From positions 372,001 through 436,000 of the forward strand of contig NZ_JAROCB010000002.1 in the NCBI RefSeq assembly GCF_030433675.1: a stretch of 64,000 nucleotides of DNA, given 5' to 3'. This document shows, piece after piece, positions 1 through 10,195 of this stretch. Origin of the DNA: Leifsonia virtsii (GTDB lineage Bacteria; Actinomycetota; Actinomycetes; Actinomycetales; Microbacteriaceae). The notes under the pieces were generated by a model. The model ran no database searches and was not told the origin of the DNA. It saw nothing but the letters and a program-made list of their open reading frames with translations. The position numbers and the translations under genes are program-made. Numbering within the stretch: the stretch's first letter is position 1; the number at the start of each line of letters is the position of its first letter.

Positions 1-2
1 AT

Positions 3-668
3 CCGGGGACGCCGGTGGAGGCCGTGGCCGCGCGGGCGGCGCGCGACCCGCGCATCCCGGCGTCGCTGCCGGAGGACTGGCGCGGACTGCTCGGCGCGAT
101 GACCGCGCGCGACCCGGAGCTCCGGCCGAACGCGCTGGAGGTCGCGGTCATGGCGCGCGAGCTCGCGCCCGAGCTGGAGGGCTGGGAGCCCGAGGCGGCC
201 ACCGTCCCGCTCGGCGACACCGCGCCGACGGTCGTGCACCCGCGGGGGACTGCCGCCGCGGATGGAGCGGCGCTCGCCGCGGGCGGCGAGGCGGACGCTA
301 CCGGCACCGGCGCGACGCGACTGCTGCCGGCCACCCGGCGTCGCCGTCGCGGCATCCTCACGGGGGGAGTGGTCGCGGGCTCCATCCTCGCGGTGGCGGC
401 GACCCTGGCCCTCGGCAGCATGATGGCGCCGGCGAGCGAGGAGCCGCAGAGCGTCCCGACGACGCCGCGCCCGACGCCGACGGTGCAGGCGCCGCCCGCC
501 ACGGTGACCCCGGTCGACACGACGACGGAGCAGCCGCAGCAGGAGGACACGTCGGATCAGCCGGTGCAGCAGAGCGGGCCGGCCGGCGGCGACAAGGGGA
601 AGGGCAAGGACAAGGGCGGCGGCCCGGGCAAGGGCCACGGCGGAGGCCCCGGCAAAGGCAAGGGCTGA
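3..668 (+). CDS. Serine/threonine protein kinase, C-terminal part (5' end outside window)
   Basis: The reading frame is open to the left edge, so this is the tail of a longer gene. The first 55 or so residues match the end of a eukaryotic-type Ser/Thr kinase domain, with the subdomain XI pattern RDPELRPNA. A linker follows, then an RRRRR stop-transfer cluster and one membrane segment (GGVVAGSILAVAATLALG). The outer part is Pro/Thr-rich and ends in a Gly/Lys tail (GKGKDKGGGPGKGHGG). The expected topology is a cytoplasmic kinase with a short external tail. No PASTA repeat is visible, so it is not a classical PknB. The catalytic residues lie outside the window. A lipid kinase gene follows 39 bases later on the same strand. 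Confidence 0.8.
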   Translation, partial: PGTPVEAVAARAARDPRIPASLPEDWRGLLGAMTARDPELRPNALEVAVMARELAPELEGWEPEAATVPLGDTAPTVVHPRGTAAADGAALAAGGEADATGTGATRLLPATRRRRRGILTGGVVAGSILAVAATLALGSMMAPASEEPQSVPTTPRPTPTVQAPPATVTPVDTTTEQPQQEDTSDQPVQQSGPAGGDKGKGKDKGGGPGKGHGGGPGKGKG

Positions 669-695
669 CCGCTTCCCGACCCGCCTCTTCGCCGG

Positions 696-701
696 TACTG
701 T
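696..701 (+). promoter_or_regulatory. -10 element for leaderless transcription of the lipid kinase
   Basis: TACTGT lies 6 bases before the GTG start at 708. This spacing places the transcription start on the start codon. No ribosome binding site is present. Confidence 0.5.
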
Positions 702-707
702 CGGGGG

Positions 708-1682
708 GTGCCCGAGCAGACCAGGACCGCCGCGATCATCGTCAACCCGGTGAAGGTGGATGAGCCGGCCCTCCGTGAGGCGCTCGCCGCCGCCGAGCAG
801 CGCCACGGCTGGGGCGAGACGATGTGGATCGAGACCACGGAGGACGACCCCGGCGCCGGCCAGGCGCGCGAGGCGCTCGACCGCGGCGCCGACGTCGTGA
901 TCGCCGCGGGAGGCGACGGGACGGTGCGCACGGTCGCCGAGGCGCTGCAGGGCACGGGCGTGCCGCTCGCGCTCCTCCCTTCCGGCACGGGCAACCTGCT
1001 CGCCCGCAATCTGAATCTCACCCTCGACGACGTGGAGAACGCCCTCGACTCCGCCTTCGGCGGCGACGACCGGTCGATCGACGTCGGCGTCGTCGAGCTG
1101 CGCGACGGCGACGGCCGCACCCGCAAGCACTCGTACCTCGTCATGGCGGGCGTGGGCATCGACGCGCAGATGATCGCCGCGACCGACGACGACCTGAAGG
1201 CCCGGCACGGCTGGCTCGCCTACGTGAAGGCGATCGGGACGGTGCTGCGCGACAAGAACGAGCTTCGCCTCCGGTACGAGCTCGACAAGAAGGGCGTTCA
1301 CTCCGTGCGGGCGCACACGGTGCTGATCGGCAACTGCGGGTCGCTGCCGGCCAACATCCTCCTGCTCCCGGAGGCGGCGGTCGACGACGGCGAGTTCGAC
1401 ATCGTCGTGCTGCGTCCGGAGGGCTTCATCGGCTGGGTCCAGATCGCCGTCAAGGTCTTCTGGGAGAACGGCATCCTCCGCCGCACCACCGTCGGACGCC
1501 GGCTCATGGGCGCTGACCGCGAGGTGCGCGCGATGAACTACCTGAAGGGCCGCGAGTTCGTGATGCGGCTGAACCGGCCGCAGGAGGTCGACCTCGACGG
1601 CGACCTGTTCGGCCGCGCGTCGGCCCTGCGGACGTGGGTGGACCCGTTGAGCCTGATCGTGAAGGTGCCCCGCACCAGCTGA
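708..1682 (+). CDS. Diacylglycerol kinase family lipid kinase
   Basis: The 324-residue product belongs to the DAGK catalytic domain family (DgkB/YegS type), which phosphorylates diacylglycerol or related lipids with ATP at the membrane. The nucleotide-binding motif GGDGT is at residues 68-72 and PSGTGN at 91-96. The second, beta-sandwich half of the fold runs from about residue 130 to the end and includes the typical DGEFDIVVLRP stretch. The start is GTG at 708; there is no ribosome binding site, and a -10 box 6 bases upstream suggests a leaderless message. The exact lipid substrate cannot be read from sequence. It is convergent with gap, 21 bases away. Confidence 0.88.
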   Translation: MPEQTRTAAIIVNPVKVDEPALREALAAAEQRHGWGETMWIETTEDDPGAGQAREALDRGADVVIAAGGDGTVRTVAEALQGTGVPLALLPSGTGNLLARNLNLTLDDVENALDSAFGGDDRSIDVGVVELRDGDGRTRKHSYLVMAGVGIDAQMIAATDDDLKARHGWLAYVKAIGTVLRDKNELRLRYELDKKGVHSVRAHTVLIGNCGSLPANILLLPEAAVDDGEFDIVVLRPEGFIGWVQIAVKVFWENGILRRTTVGRRLMGADREVRAMNYLKGREFVMRLNRPQEVDLDGDLFGRASALRTWVDPLSLIVKVPRTS

Positions 1683-1703
1683 TGCGCGGCACCTTCACGT
1701 GCG

Positions 1704-2702
1704 TCAGGAGCGCGCCAGCAGCTCCAGCGTGTCGACGACCCGGTTGGAGAAGCCCCACTCGTTGTCGTACCAGGCGACGACCTTGACGTGCCGGCCGTCC
1801 ACTCGGGTCAGCGCCGCGTCGAAGATCGACGAGGCCGGCTGCCCGGTGATGTCGCTCGACACCAGCGGGTCGTCGGCGTAGTCCAGGATGCCGCGCAGCG
1901 GCCCGTCGGCGGCGGCGCGGTAGGCGGCGAGCACCTCGTCGCGGGTGACGTCGCGGGTGACGGTCGTGTTCAGCTCCACGATCGAGCCGACGGGCACGGG
2001 AACCCGGATGGAGTCGCCCGAGAGCTTGCCGTCGAGCTGCGGCAGCACCAGGCCGATCGCCTTCGCGGCGCCGGTCGTGGTCGGTACGATGTTGACGCCG
2101 GCCGCGCGGGCGCGGCGCAGGTCGCGGTGCGGGCCGTCCTGCAGGTTCTGCTCCTGCGTGTACGCGTGCACGGTGGTCATGAAGCCGTGCTCGATCCCGG
2201 CGAGGTCGTCCAGCACCTTCGCGAGCGGCGCCAGTGCGTTGGTGGTGCACGACGCGTTGGAGACGATGACGTGGTTCTCGGCGTCGAAGGCCTCGGTGTT
2301 CACGCCGTACGCCAGGGTGACGTCGGCGCCGTCGGAGGGCGCGCTCACCAGCACGCGCTTCGCGCCGGCGGCCAGGTGGGCGCGGGCGGCCTCCGCGGAG
2401 GTGAAGCGGCCGGTGGACTCGAGCACCACATCCACGCCGAGCTCCGCCCAGGGCAGGTCGGCCGGATCGCGCTCGGCCAGCACGCGGATGGGCGTGCCGT
2501 CGACGACCAGGGTGTCGCCGTCGACCTCGACGGTGCGGCCGAGGCGGCCGAGCGAGCTGTCGTACTTCAGCAGGTGGGCGAGCGTGGCGGGCGCGGTCAG
2601 ATCGTTGATCGCGACGACCTCCAGCGCGGAGTCGCGCTCCAGGAGGGCGCGCAGGGTGTTCCGGCCGATGCGGCCGAATCCGTTGATGGCGATGCGGGTC
2701 AT
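1704..2702 (-). CDS. gap: Glyceraldehyde-3-phosphate dehydrogenase, type I
   Basis: The glycolytic enzyme converts glyceraldehyde 3-phosphate, NAD+ and phosphate to 1,3-bisphosphoglycerate in the cytoplasm. The 331-residue protein starts with the Rossmann motif INGFGRIGRN, has the catalytic Cys152 in SNASCTTNALAPL, and ends with the conserved WYDNEWGFSNRV. The ATG at 2702 is chosen because AGAAAGGAAA precedes it and it gives the usual N-terminus; the frame stays open further upstream. The gene stands alone, without pgk or tpi beside it, so it may be a second gap copy or a dispersed glycolytic gene. Confidence 0.93.
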   Translation of the reverse strand: MTRIAINGFGRIGRNTLRALLERDSALEVVAINDLTAPATLAHLLKYDSSLGRLGRTVEVDGDTLVVDGTPIRVLAERDPADLPWAELGVDVVLESTGRFTSAEAARAHLAAGAKRVLVSAPSDGADVTLAYGVNTEAFDAENHVIVSNASCTTNALAPLAKVLDDLAGIEHGFMTTVHAYTQEQNLQDGPHRDLRRARAAGVNIVPTTTGAAKAIGLVLPQLDGKLSGDSIRVPVPVGSIVELNTTVTRDVTRDEVLAAYRAAADGPLRGILDYADDPLVSSDITGQPASSIFDAALTRVDGRHVKVVAWYDNEWGFSNRVVDTLELLARS

Positions 2703-2835
2703 GGGTTTCCTTTCTCGGACCGCATCCATGCTGCGCGCGTGTCCCGCCGGGCGACAGTGGCGCGCAAGACGCCTTGCGCAAGCATCCCGCCACACATCCC
2801 GCCAGCCTCCACAAGCATCGCGCCAGGCGGCGGAA

Positions 2836-3777
2836 TCAGGCGGAGAAGGTGTGCCGGTACTCCGTCGGGGAGGTGCCCAGGATGCGCTGGAAGTGCAGGC
2901 GCAGGTTCGCGCCCGTGCCGAGCCCCACCCGCGCCGCGATCTGCTCGACGCCCAGGTCGGAGCGCTCCAGCAGCTCCCTCGCGAGGTCCACCCGGGCGCG
3001 CAGCACCCACTGCATCGGCGTGTACCCGGTGTCCTCGACGAACCGGCGGGAGAAGGTGCGGGCCGAGACCTTGGCGTTCCTGGCGAGCACCTCCAGGCTC
3101 AGCGGCTCCGCGAGGTGGGCGAGCGCCCACTCCCGCGTCTCCGCGAACAGGTCGCCGAGCGGCTCCGGCACGCTGCGCGGAACGTACTGCGCCTGGCCGC
3201 CGCTGCGGTAGGGCGCCGCCACCAGCCGCCGGGCCACGCGGTTCGACAGCCCGACCCCGTGGTCGCGCCGCACCAGGTGCAGGCAGAGGTCGATGCCGGA
3301 GGCGGCACCGGCGGAGGTGAGGATGTCGCCCTCGTCGACGAACAGCACGTTCTCGTCCACGCGCACCAGCGGATGCCGTTCCGCCAGTGCCCGCGTGTAG
3401 TGCCAGTGCGTCGTCGCCCGTCGACCGTCGAGCAGCCCGGTCGCGGCGAGGGCGAAGGCCCCCGTCGAGATCGCCGCGAGCCGGGCGCCGCGTTCGTGCG
3501 CGGCCAGCAGGGCGTCGACGACGGCCGCGGGCGGTTCCGTGGTCGCCGGCGTGCGGTATCCGGGCACGAACACCGTGTCCGCGTGCTCCAGCGCCTCCAG
3601 GCCCTCGGCGACGTGGTACGAGAGCCCGTCGCCTCCCGTGACGAGCCCCGGCGACGGGCCGCAGACGCGCACCTCGTACGGCATGCTCGGCCGGTGCGAG
3701 AACACCTGCGCCGGGATGCCGACATCGAGCGGCTTGGCGCCCTCCAGCACCAGGACGGCGACGCGGTGGTCGCTCAT
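2836..3777 (-). CDS. GlxA-type transcriptional regulator (DJ-1/PfpI plus AraC HTH)
   Basis: The 313-residue protein has an N-terminal DJ-1/PfpI-like domain (about 1-170) and a C-terminal AraC double helix-turn-helix (about 205-313, ending in LRLHFQRILGTSPTEYRHTF). Members of this family regulate catabolic or nitrogen genes. At the nucleophile-elbow position, where relatives commonly have Cys (C-T-G-A-F), this protein has Ser104 (ISTGAF), so the domain is probably a sensor and not an enzyme. Its ATG overlaps the stop of the MarR gene upstream (ATGA), so the two are translationally coupled. Targets are unknown. Confidence 0.85.
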   Translation of the reverse strand: MSDHRVAVLVLEGAKPLDVGIPAQVFSHRPSMPYEVRVCGPSPGLVTGGDGLSYHVAEGLEALEHADTVFVPGYRTPATTEPPAAVVDALLAAHERGARLAAISTGAFALAATGLLDGRRATTHWHYTRALAERHPLVRVDENVLFVDEGDILTSAGAASGIDLCLHLVRRDHGVGLSNRVARRLVAAPYRSGGQAQYVPRSVPEPLGDLFAETREWALAHLAEPLSLEVLARNAKVSARTFSRRFVEDTGYTPMQWVLRARVDLARELLERSDLGVEQIAARVGLGTGANLRLHFQRILGTSPTEYRHTFSA

Positions 3778-4205
3778 CGCGGCGCGGACACGATCTGCAG
3801 CAGCGCCGCACGCAGGGCGGACGGGTCGTCGACCTCGGGGAACACCTCGTCCTCCAACCCGCGCACCGCCGCGAACGCGGCGCGGCCGGCCTCGGTGATC
3901 GCGAGCACGTGGCGGCGGCGGTCCACGGGATCGGGCGCCCGGGTGACCAGGCCCTCCCGCTCGAGCCGGTCGACCGTGCGCGACATCGTCTGCGGCTCGA
4001 CCTGCGCCATGCGGGCGAGGTCGGACTGCGAGTCGAAGCCGAGCTCCAGCAGGTGCAGCACGATCAGGCCGGCGTGGGTCAGCCCGCGCTGTTCCAGCGC
4101 CTCCGCCCAGGCGCGCTCGACGGCACGGGATGCGGCCCCGAGCAGCCGGCCGAGCGGCCAGTTCTCGGGCCGGTGCTCCTCGGCCTCCGCCTCACGCCTG
4201 TCCAC
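3774..4205 (-). CDS. MarR family transcriptional regulator
   Basis: The 143-residue protein is a winged-helix MarR regulator. The recognition region is QSDLARMAQVEPQTMSRTVD and the wing is DPVDRRRHVLAIT. The GTG start at 4205 is chosen because a TACGAT box sits 6 bases upstream and the protein then has family-typical length. It overlaps the following GlxA-like gene by 4 bases, forming a two-regulator operon. MarR proteins usually repress a nearby gene; here the only coupled gene is another regulator. Confidence 0.85.
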   Translation of the reverse strand: MDRREAEAEEHRPENWPLGRLLGAASRAVERAWAEALEQRGLTHAGLIVLHLLELGFDSQSDLARMAQVEPQTMSRTVDRLEREGLVTRAPDPVDRRRHVLAITEAGRAAFAAVRGLEDEVFPEVDDPSALRAALLQIVSAPR

Positions 4206-4211
4206 CCCTCC

Positions 4212-4217
4212 ATCGTA
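4212..4217 (-). promoter_or_regulatory. -10 element for leaderless MarR-GlxA operon
   Basis: On the minus strand TACGAT ends 6 bases before the GTG at 4205. The intervening GGAGGG could not act as a ribosome binding site if transcription starts on the GTG. Confidence 0.5.
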
Positions 4218-4240
4218 CGGACCGTCGGGGCGTGACGGGG

Positions 4241-6468
<2,228 letters not shown>

Positions 6469-6480
6469 CGGAGACGAAGG

Positions 6481-8181
6481 TCAGGGGAGGGGCGGGGTGC
6501 GCGGGGGCGCGGTGCGACGCGGCGCGAAGCGCTCGAAGGCGGCGGCGAGGGCGAGCAGCGCGTTGTCGTCGTGGGCGCGGCCGGCGAAGGTGAGGCCGAC
6601 GGGCATCCCGGTGTCGGACATGGTGCCCATCGGCACGGTCACGGTCGGGATGCCGAGGTGCCGCGGCACGAGGTTCCCGTTCGCGACCCACACGCCGTTG
6701 CGCCAGCCGAGGTCGGCCGACGCCGGGTTCACGTCCATGTCGGCCGGCGCGACATCGGCCACGGCCGGGAACACGACGGCGTCGAGGCCGAGGGCGTCCA
6801 TCCACTGCTCCAGGTCGACGCGGCGGGTCTCCTCCAGGCCGCGCAGGCCGTCCGCCAGCTCCGGGATGCCCTCCAGCGTTGTGCCCGGATGCGAGCGCAC
6901 CCACGCGGGGTAGTCGGCGATGTCGTCCTCGAACCCGTCGTAGCGGTCGGGCAGCGCCCCTTCCGGCTGCGGGAAGATCCGCGCGCCCTCAACGTCGGCG
7001 AGGGTGCTGAGCGCGGGATCGCCGTTGGCGGCGAGGAAGTCGTCCCACGCCCAGGCCGACAGGTCGACGATCTCGCGGCGCAGGAACTCCGGCCGTACCA
7101 GCCCCCGGGTGGCGATCGTCGGCGCGCCGGGCCGGTCGCCCTCGTAGTTGCTCACGGCGGGGAAATCGACTTCGACGACGGTGGCCCCCGCCGCCTCCAG
7201 GTCGCGCCGCGCTGCGTCCCACAGCGCGATGACCGACGGGCGCGTCTCGATCCGCTGACCCGTCGGTCCGCCGATGCCGGGATGCTCGGAGGTGCCCGCC
7301 TCCGGGTCCGCGTTGATGTACATCCGCGGGACGCCGACGCGCCGCCCCCCGACCGACGCGCCGTCGGCGAGCGCCGGGTACGACGCCGGCCGCACCTCCG
7401 ACGCGCGAGGAAGCGGGATCCACGGCTGGGCGCGCCAGAAGTCGCCGCGCGTCTCCTCGTCGTCGGCCACGATCACCTCGAGCACCTCGAGCAGGTCGGC
7501 CATCGTGCGCGTGTGCGGCACCACGACGTCCATCGTCGGCACTAGCGGCCAGTTGCCGCGCACCGAGATGACCCCGCGCGACGGCGTGTAGGCGCAGAGC
7601 GCGTTGTTGGACGCGGGCGCGCGGCCCGAGGACCACGTCTCCTCCCCGAGCCCGAACGCCGCGAAGCTCGCCGCCGTCGCGGTGCCCGACCCGTTGGACG
7701 AGCCGGAGCCGAACGCCGCCGTGAGGTACTCCCCGTTGTACGGCGACTCCGCCCGGCCGTAGACGCCGCGCTGCATCCCGCCGTTCGCCATCGGCGGCAT
7801 GTTCGTCAGCCCGAGCAGGATGGCCCCGGCGGCGCGCAGCCGCTCGATGGTGAACGCGTCGCGCTGCGCCACGAGGTGCTCGAACGCGGGCGAGCCGGCC
7901 GCCGCCGTCAGCCCGCGCGCGAGGTAACTGTCTTTCGCGGTGTACGGGATGCCGTCGAGCGGCCCGAGCGTCTCGCCGCGTGCGCGGCGCTCATCCGACG
8001 CGCGAGCCTCCGCCAGCGCATCGGGGTTGCGCACGACCACGGCGTTCAGCCGCGGCCCTGCCGTGTCGTACGCGTCGATGCGTGCGAGGTACGCCCTGAC
8101 CAGCTCCACGCTCGTCGTCTCGCCCGCCTCCAGCGCGCGCCGCAGCTCGGCGATCGGCGTCTCGACGACGTCGATGCTCAC
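6481..8181 (-). CDS. Amidase signature family amidase, coupled to agmatine deiminase
   Basis: The 566-residue protein belongs to the amidase signature family (Ser-cisSer-Lys triad). Lys83 is in GIPYTAKDSY, the Ser161 region is GSGSSNGSGTA, and Ser185 in TWSSGRAPAS lies 24 residues on, the usual spacing. The Gly-Ser-rich block is modified relative to the common form (GEETWSSG in place of TDTGGS). Its GTG start overlaps the agmatine deiminase stop by 4 bases (GTGA), so the two proteins are made together. The context suggests it may hydrolyse N-carbamoylputrescine or a related amide, a job usually done by the nitrilase-family AguB. That substrate is an inference. Confidence 0.85.
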   Translation of the reverse strand: MSIDVVETPIAELRRALEAGETTSVELVRAYLARIDAYDTAGPRLNAVVVRNPDALAEARASDERRARGETLGPLDGIPYTAKDSYLARGLTAAAGSPAFEHLVAQRDAFTIERLRAAGAILLGLTNMPPMANGGMQRGVYGRAESPYNGEYLTAAFGSGSSNGSGTATAASFAAFGLGEETWSSGRAPASNNALCAYTPSRGVISVRGNWPLVPTMDVVVPHTRTMADLLEVLEVIVADDEETRGDFWRAQPWIPLPRASEVRPASYPALADGASVGGRRVGVPRMYINADPEAGTSEHPGIGGPTGQRIETRPSVIALWDAARRDLEAAGATVVEVDFPAVSNYEGDRPGAPTIATRGLVRPEFLRREIVDLSAWAWDDFLAANGDPALSTLADVEGARIFPQPEGALPDRYDGFEDDIADYPAWVRSHPGTTLEGIPELADGLRGLEETRRVDLEQWMDALGLDAVVFPAVADVAPADMDVNPASADLGWRNGVWVANGNLVPRHLGIPTVTVPMGTMSDTGMPVGLTFAGRAHDDNALLALAAAFERFAPRRTAPPRTPPLP

Positions 8182-9212
8182 GCGCCCACCGCCGGCTGCT
8201 GCTGGGTGATGCAGTGGATGCCGCCCCCGCGCGCGAAGATCGGCCGCGAGTCCACCATCGTCACCGTCCGGCCCGGATACACGGCCTCCAGGATCTCGGT
8301 CGCCTCGGCGTCGGCCCGCTCCTCGCCGAAGCCGCACGCCACGATCCCGTCGTTCACGACGAGGTGGTTGACGTAGCTCCAGTCGACGAAGCCCTCCTCG
8401 TCGCGCAGCGTCGCGGGGGCCGGAAGCTCGACGATGTCCCAGGGGCGGCCGGCGGCGTCCGTCGTGGCGGAGAGCAGTGCGTGCAGTTCGCGGGACACCG
8501 CGAAGTCCGGGTGCTCGGCGTCCCGCTGGGTGTGCAGCAGCAGCCGGCCGGGGGAGGGGATGGTCGCCACGATGTCGACGTGCCCGTTGGTGCCGAAGTC
8601 GTCGTAGTCGCGGGTGAGGCCGCGCGGCAGCCAGATCGCATGCGTCGCGCCGATTGTGCGCGCGAGCTCCGCCTCCACCCTGGCCTTGTCGGCGTAGCGG
8701 TTGCGGCGCGGGTCGAGCTGCACGGTCTCGGTGAGCAGCACCGTCCCCTCGCCGTCCACGTGGATGCCGCCGCCCTCGTTCACGAGCAGCGAGCTGATCG
8801 GCTCGGCACCGGTGCGCTCGGCGACGAAGCGCGCGATCTCGGCCGACTTCCGCCACTCGGCCCACTCGGGGTCGCCCCAGCCGTTGAAGGTCCAGTCGAC
8901 GGCGCCGAGCACGCCCGGCCGCTCGTCGTCCACCACGAAGGTGGGGCCGAAGTCGCGCATCCAGAACTCGTCGAGCGGGGCCTCCACCTGCTCCACGTGC
9001 GAGCCGAGCATGCGTGCCGCGCGCTCGCGCTCGCTCGGGTCGACCACCATCGTGACCGGCTCGTACTCGGCGATCGCGTGGGCGACGGCCGTCCAGGACG
9101 CGTACGCCTCCTCGGCCGACGCCGCGTCGTCGCCGAGGGTGATGCCGGCGCGGGGGAACGCCATCCACGTCCGCTCGTGCGGTGCGGTCTCTGCAGGCAT
9201 GCGCCAGGTCAT
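8178..9212 (-). CDS. aguA: Agmatine deiminase family protein
   Basis: The enzyme converts agmatine to N-carbamoylputrescine and ammonia. The 344-residue protein shows the family pattern: DEFWMRDFGPTFV near residue 85, NEGGGIHVDGEGTVLLTE in the middle, GTNGHVDIVA, and the catalytic Cys334 in GGGIHCITQQ. The ATG at 9212 is preceded by GGAGG. It is the first gene of a two-gene operon with an amidase and is divergent from a TetR gene across a 76-base region with a near-perfect 24-base palindrome. Arginine-derived polyamine or agmatine use as a nitrogen source is the likely role. Confidence 0.88.
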   Translation of the reverse strand: MTWRMPAETAPHERTWMAFPRAGITLGDDAASAEEAYASWTAVAHAIAEYEPVTMVVDPSERERAARMLGSHVEQVEAPLDEFWMRDFGPTFVVDDERPGVLGAVDWTFNGWGDPEWAEWRKSAEIARFVAERTGAEPISSLLVNEGGGIHVDGEGTVLLTETVQLDPRRNRYADKARVEAELARTIGATHAIWLPRGLTRDYDDFGTNGHVDIVATIPSPGRLLLHTQRDAEHPDFAVSRELHALLSATTDAAGRPWDIVELPAPATLRDEEGFVDWSYVNHLVVNDGIVACGFGEERADAEATEILEAVYPGRTVTMVDSRPIFARGGGIHCITQQQPAVGA

Positions 9213-9235
9213 CGGTGTCCTCCGCGGTTCGGCGA

Positions 9236-9259
9236 GTTGTTGATCAATTGATCAATAAC
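9236..9259. promoter_or_regulatory. Palindromic operator between aguA and tetR
   Basis: A perfect 16-base palindrome TTGATCAATTGATCAA (9240-9255) extends to 24 bases with one mismatched pair (GTTG at the left edge, TAAC at the right). It lies between divergent aguA and tetR starts and upstream of a TATACT -10 box (9274-9279) for tetR. This is the expected place for the TetR protein to bind and control both sides. Confidence 0.75.
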
Positions 9260-9288
9260 GAGCCGAACGTACCTATACTGAGCGGACC

Positions 9289-9894
9289 ATGTCAAGAGCC
9301 GCCCGCCGCCCTCCGGCCGAACGCCGCGCAGAGCTGTCGGCCGCCGCGCGCGACGTGGCGCTCGCCGACGGCCTCGCCGCGGTCACGCTGCGCGGCGTCG
9401 CGGCGCGGGCGGGCGTGGCCTCCGCGCTCGTGGCGCACTACCACCCGGCGATGGATGAGCTGGTCGCCTCCGCGTTCACGGCCGTCGTCGGCGCCGAGCT
9501 TGCGGAGGTGCGCGCCCTGCTCGCCGCATCCGAGGGAGCGACCGCGCAACTGGCCGCGCTGGTGGGCACCCTGCTCGACGGCAGCCGCGACGACGTCACG
9601 TTGGTCTGGGTGGAGGCCTGGGCGCTCGGCCGTCGCAACGAGGCGCTCGCCGCAGCCGTGCGTGAGCAGATGGACGCCTGGCAGGAGCTCATCCTCGGCA
9701 TCGTGGAGGAGGGCGTCTCGGCCGGCGAATTCACGGTGGCGGACCCGGCGCAGACAGCCTGGCAGCTGCTCGGGATGATCGACGGCCTCAATGCGCAGGC
9801 CCTGGTCCGCTGGGGCGCGGGCGGCGACCGCGCGCCCGCTCTCGCCCGCGCGGTCGAGGGGATGCTCGGCGTCTCTCCCGGCGCCCTCGCGTGA
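9289..9894 (+). CDS. TetR/AcrR family transcriptional regulator
   Basis: The 201-residue protein has the N-terminal TetR helix-turn-helix (VALADGLAAVTLRGVAARAG, then SALVAHYHP) and a longer ligand-binding C-terminal domain of the BetI/TetR_C_6 style. The start is ATG at 9289; TATACT lies 9 bases upstream and there is no clear ribosome binding site. It is divergent from the agmatine deiminase/amidase operon with a palindromic operator in between, so it probably represses that operon and itself. The ligand may be agmatine or a downstream polyamine; that is inference. Confidence 0.85.
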   Translation: MSRAARRPPAERRAELSAAARDVALADGLAAVTLRGVAARAGVASALVAHYHPAMDELVASAFTAVVGAELAEVRALLAASEGATAQLAALVGTLLDGSRDDVTLVWVEAWALGRRNEALAAAVREQMDAWQELILGIVEEGVSAGEFTVADPAQTAWQLLGMIDGLNAQALVRWGAGGDRAPALARAVEGMLGVSPGALA

Positions 9895-9918
9895 GTGTAC
9901 GGCGGATTGCCGTACACT
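9894..9918. promoter_or_regulatory. Inverted-repeat operator of the toxin-antitoxin operon
   Basis: Perfect 10-base arms AGTGTACGGC (9894-9903) and GCCGTACACT (9909-9918) flank a 5-base spacer. The right arm contains the TACACT -10 hexamer, and the left arm starts at the last base of the tetR stop. The arrangement suits autorepression by a ribbon-helix-helix antitoxin. Confidence 0.7.
9913..9918 (+). promoter_or_regulatory. -10 element for leaderless antitoxin message
   Basis: TACACT ends 7 bases before the ATG at 9926 and lies inside the right arm of the inverted repeat, so repressor binding would block RNA polymerase directly. Confidence 0.5.
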
Positions 9919-9925
9919 GTGACGT

Positions 9926-10195
9926 ATGACCGTCAAGGACAAGAGGCTCGAACTCCGGGTCACCGGTGAGCAGAAGGAGCTCATCGAGCAGGCTGCCGCC
10001 CTGGAAGGCCGGTCGGTCACGGACTTCTCCACCCACGCACTGACCGAGCACGCGCACGAGGTGATCCGGCGCGAGCACCAGCTGACCCTGGATGCCGAGC
10101 TCTTCGACGCGTTCCGCGCCGAGCTCGACCGGCCCGCAGAGGTGCTGCCCGGACTGGCCGACCTGTTCCGTCGGCCCACCGTCTTCCGTGACTGA
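9926..10195 (+). CDS. DUF1778 antitoxin (TacA/AtaR-like)
   Basis: The 89-residue protein has a ribbon-helix-helix N-terminus (KRLELRVTGEQKELIEQAAALEGRSVTDF) followed by a toxin-binding tail (DAELFDAFRAELDRPAEVLPGLADLF). This is the pattern of DUF1778 antitoxins, which bind their own promoter and wrap an acetyltransferase toxin. It overlaps the toxin gene by 8 bases. The start is the ATG at 9926, which follows an inverted repeat with an embedded -10 box and no ribosome binding site. Confidence 0.88.
   Translation: MTVKDKRLELRVTGEQKELIEQAAALEGRSVTDFSTHALTEHAHEVIRREHQLTLDAELFDAFRAELDRPAEVLPGLADLFRRPTVFRD

Noticed and set aside
1788-3320. Long open frame on the plus strand opposite gap and the GlxA-like gene
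   Set aside because: It is the antisense shadow of high-GC genes: Arg/Gly-rich with no recognisable domain, and both genes below it have strong family motifs.
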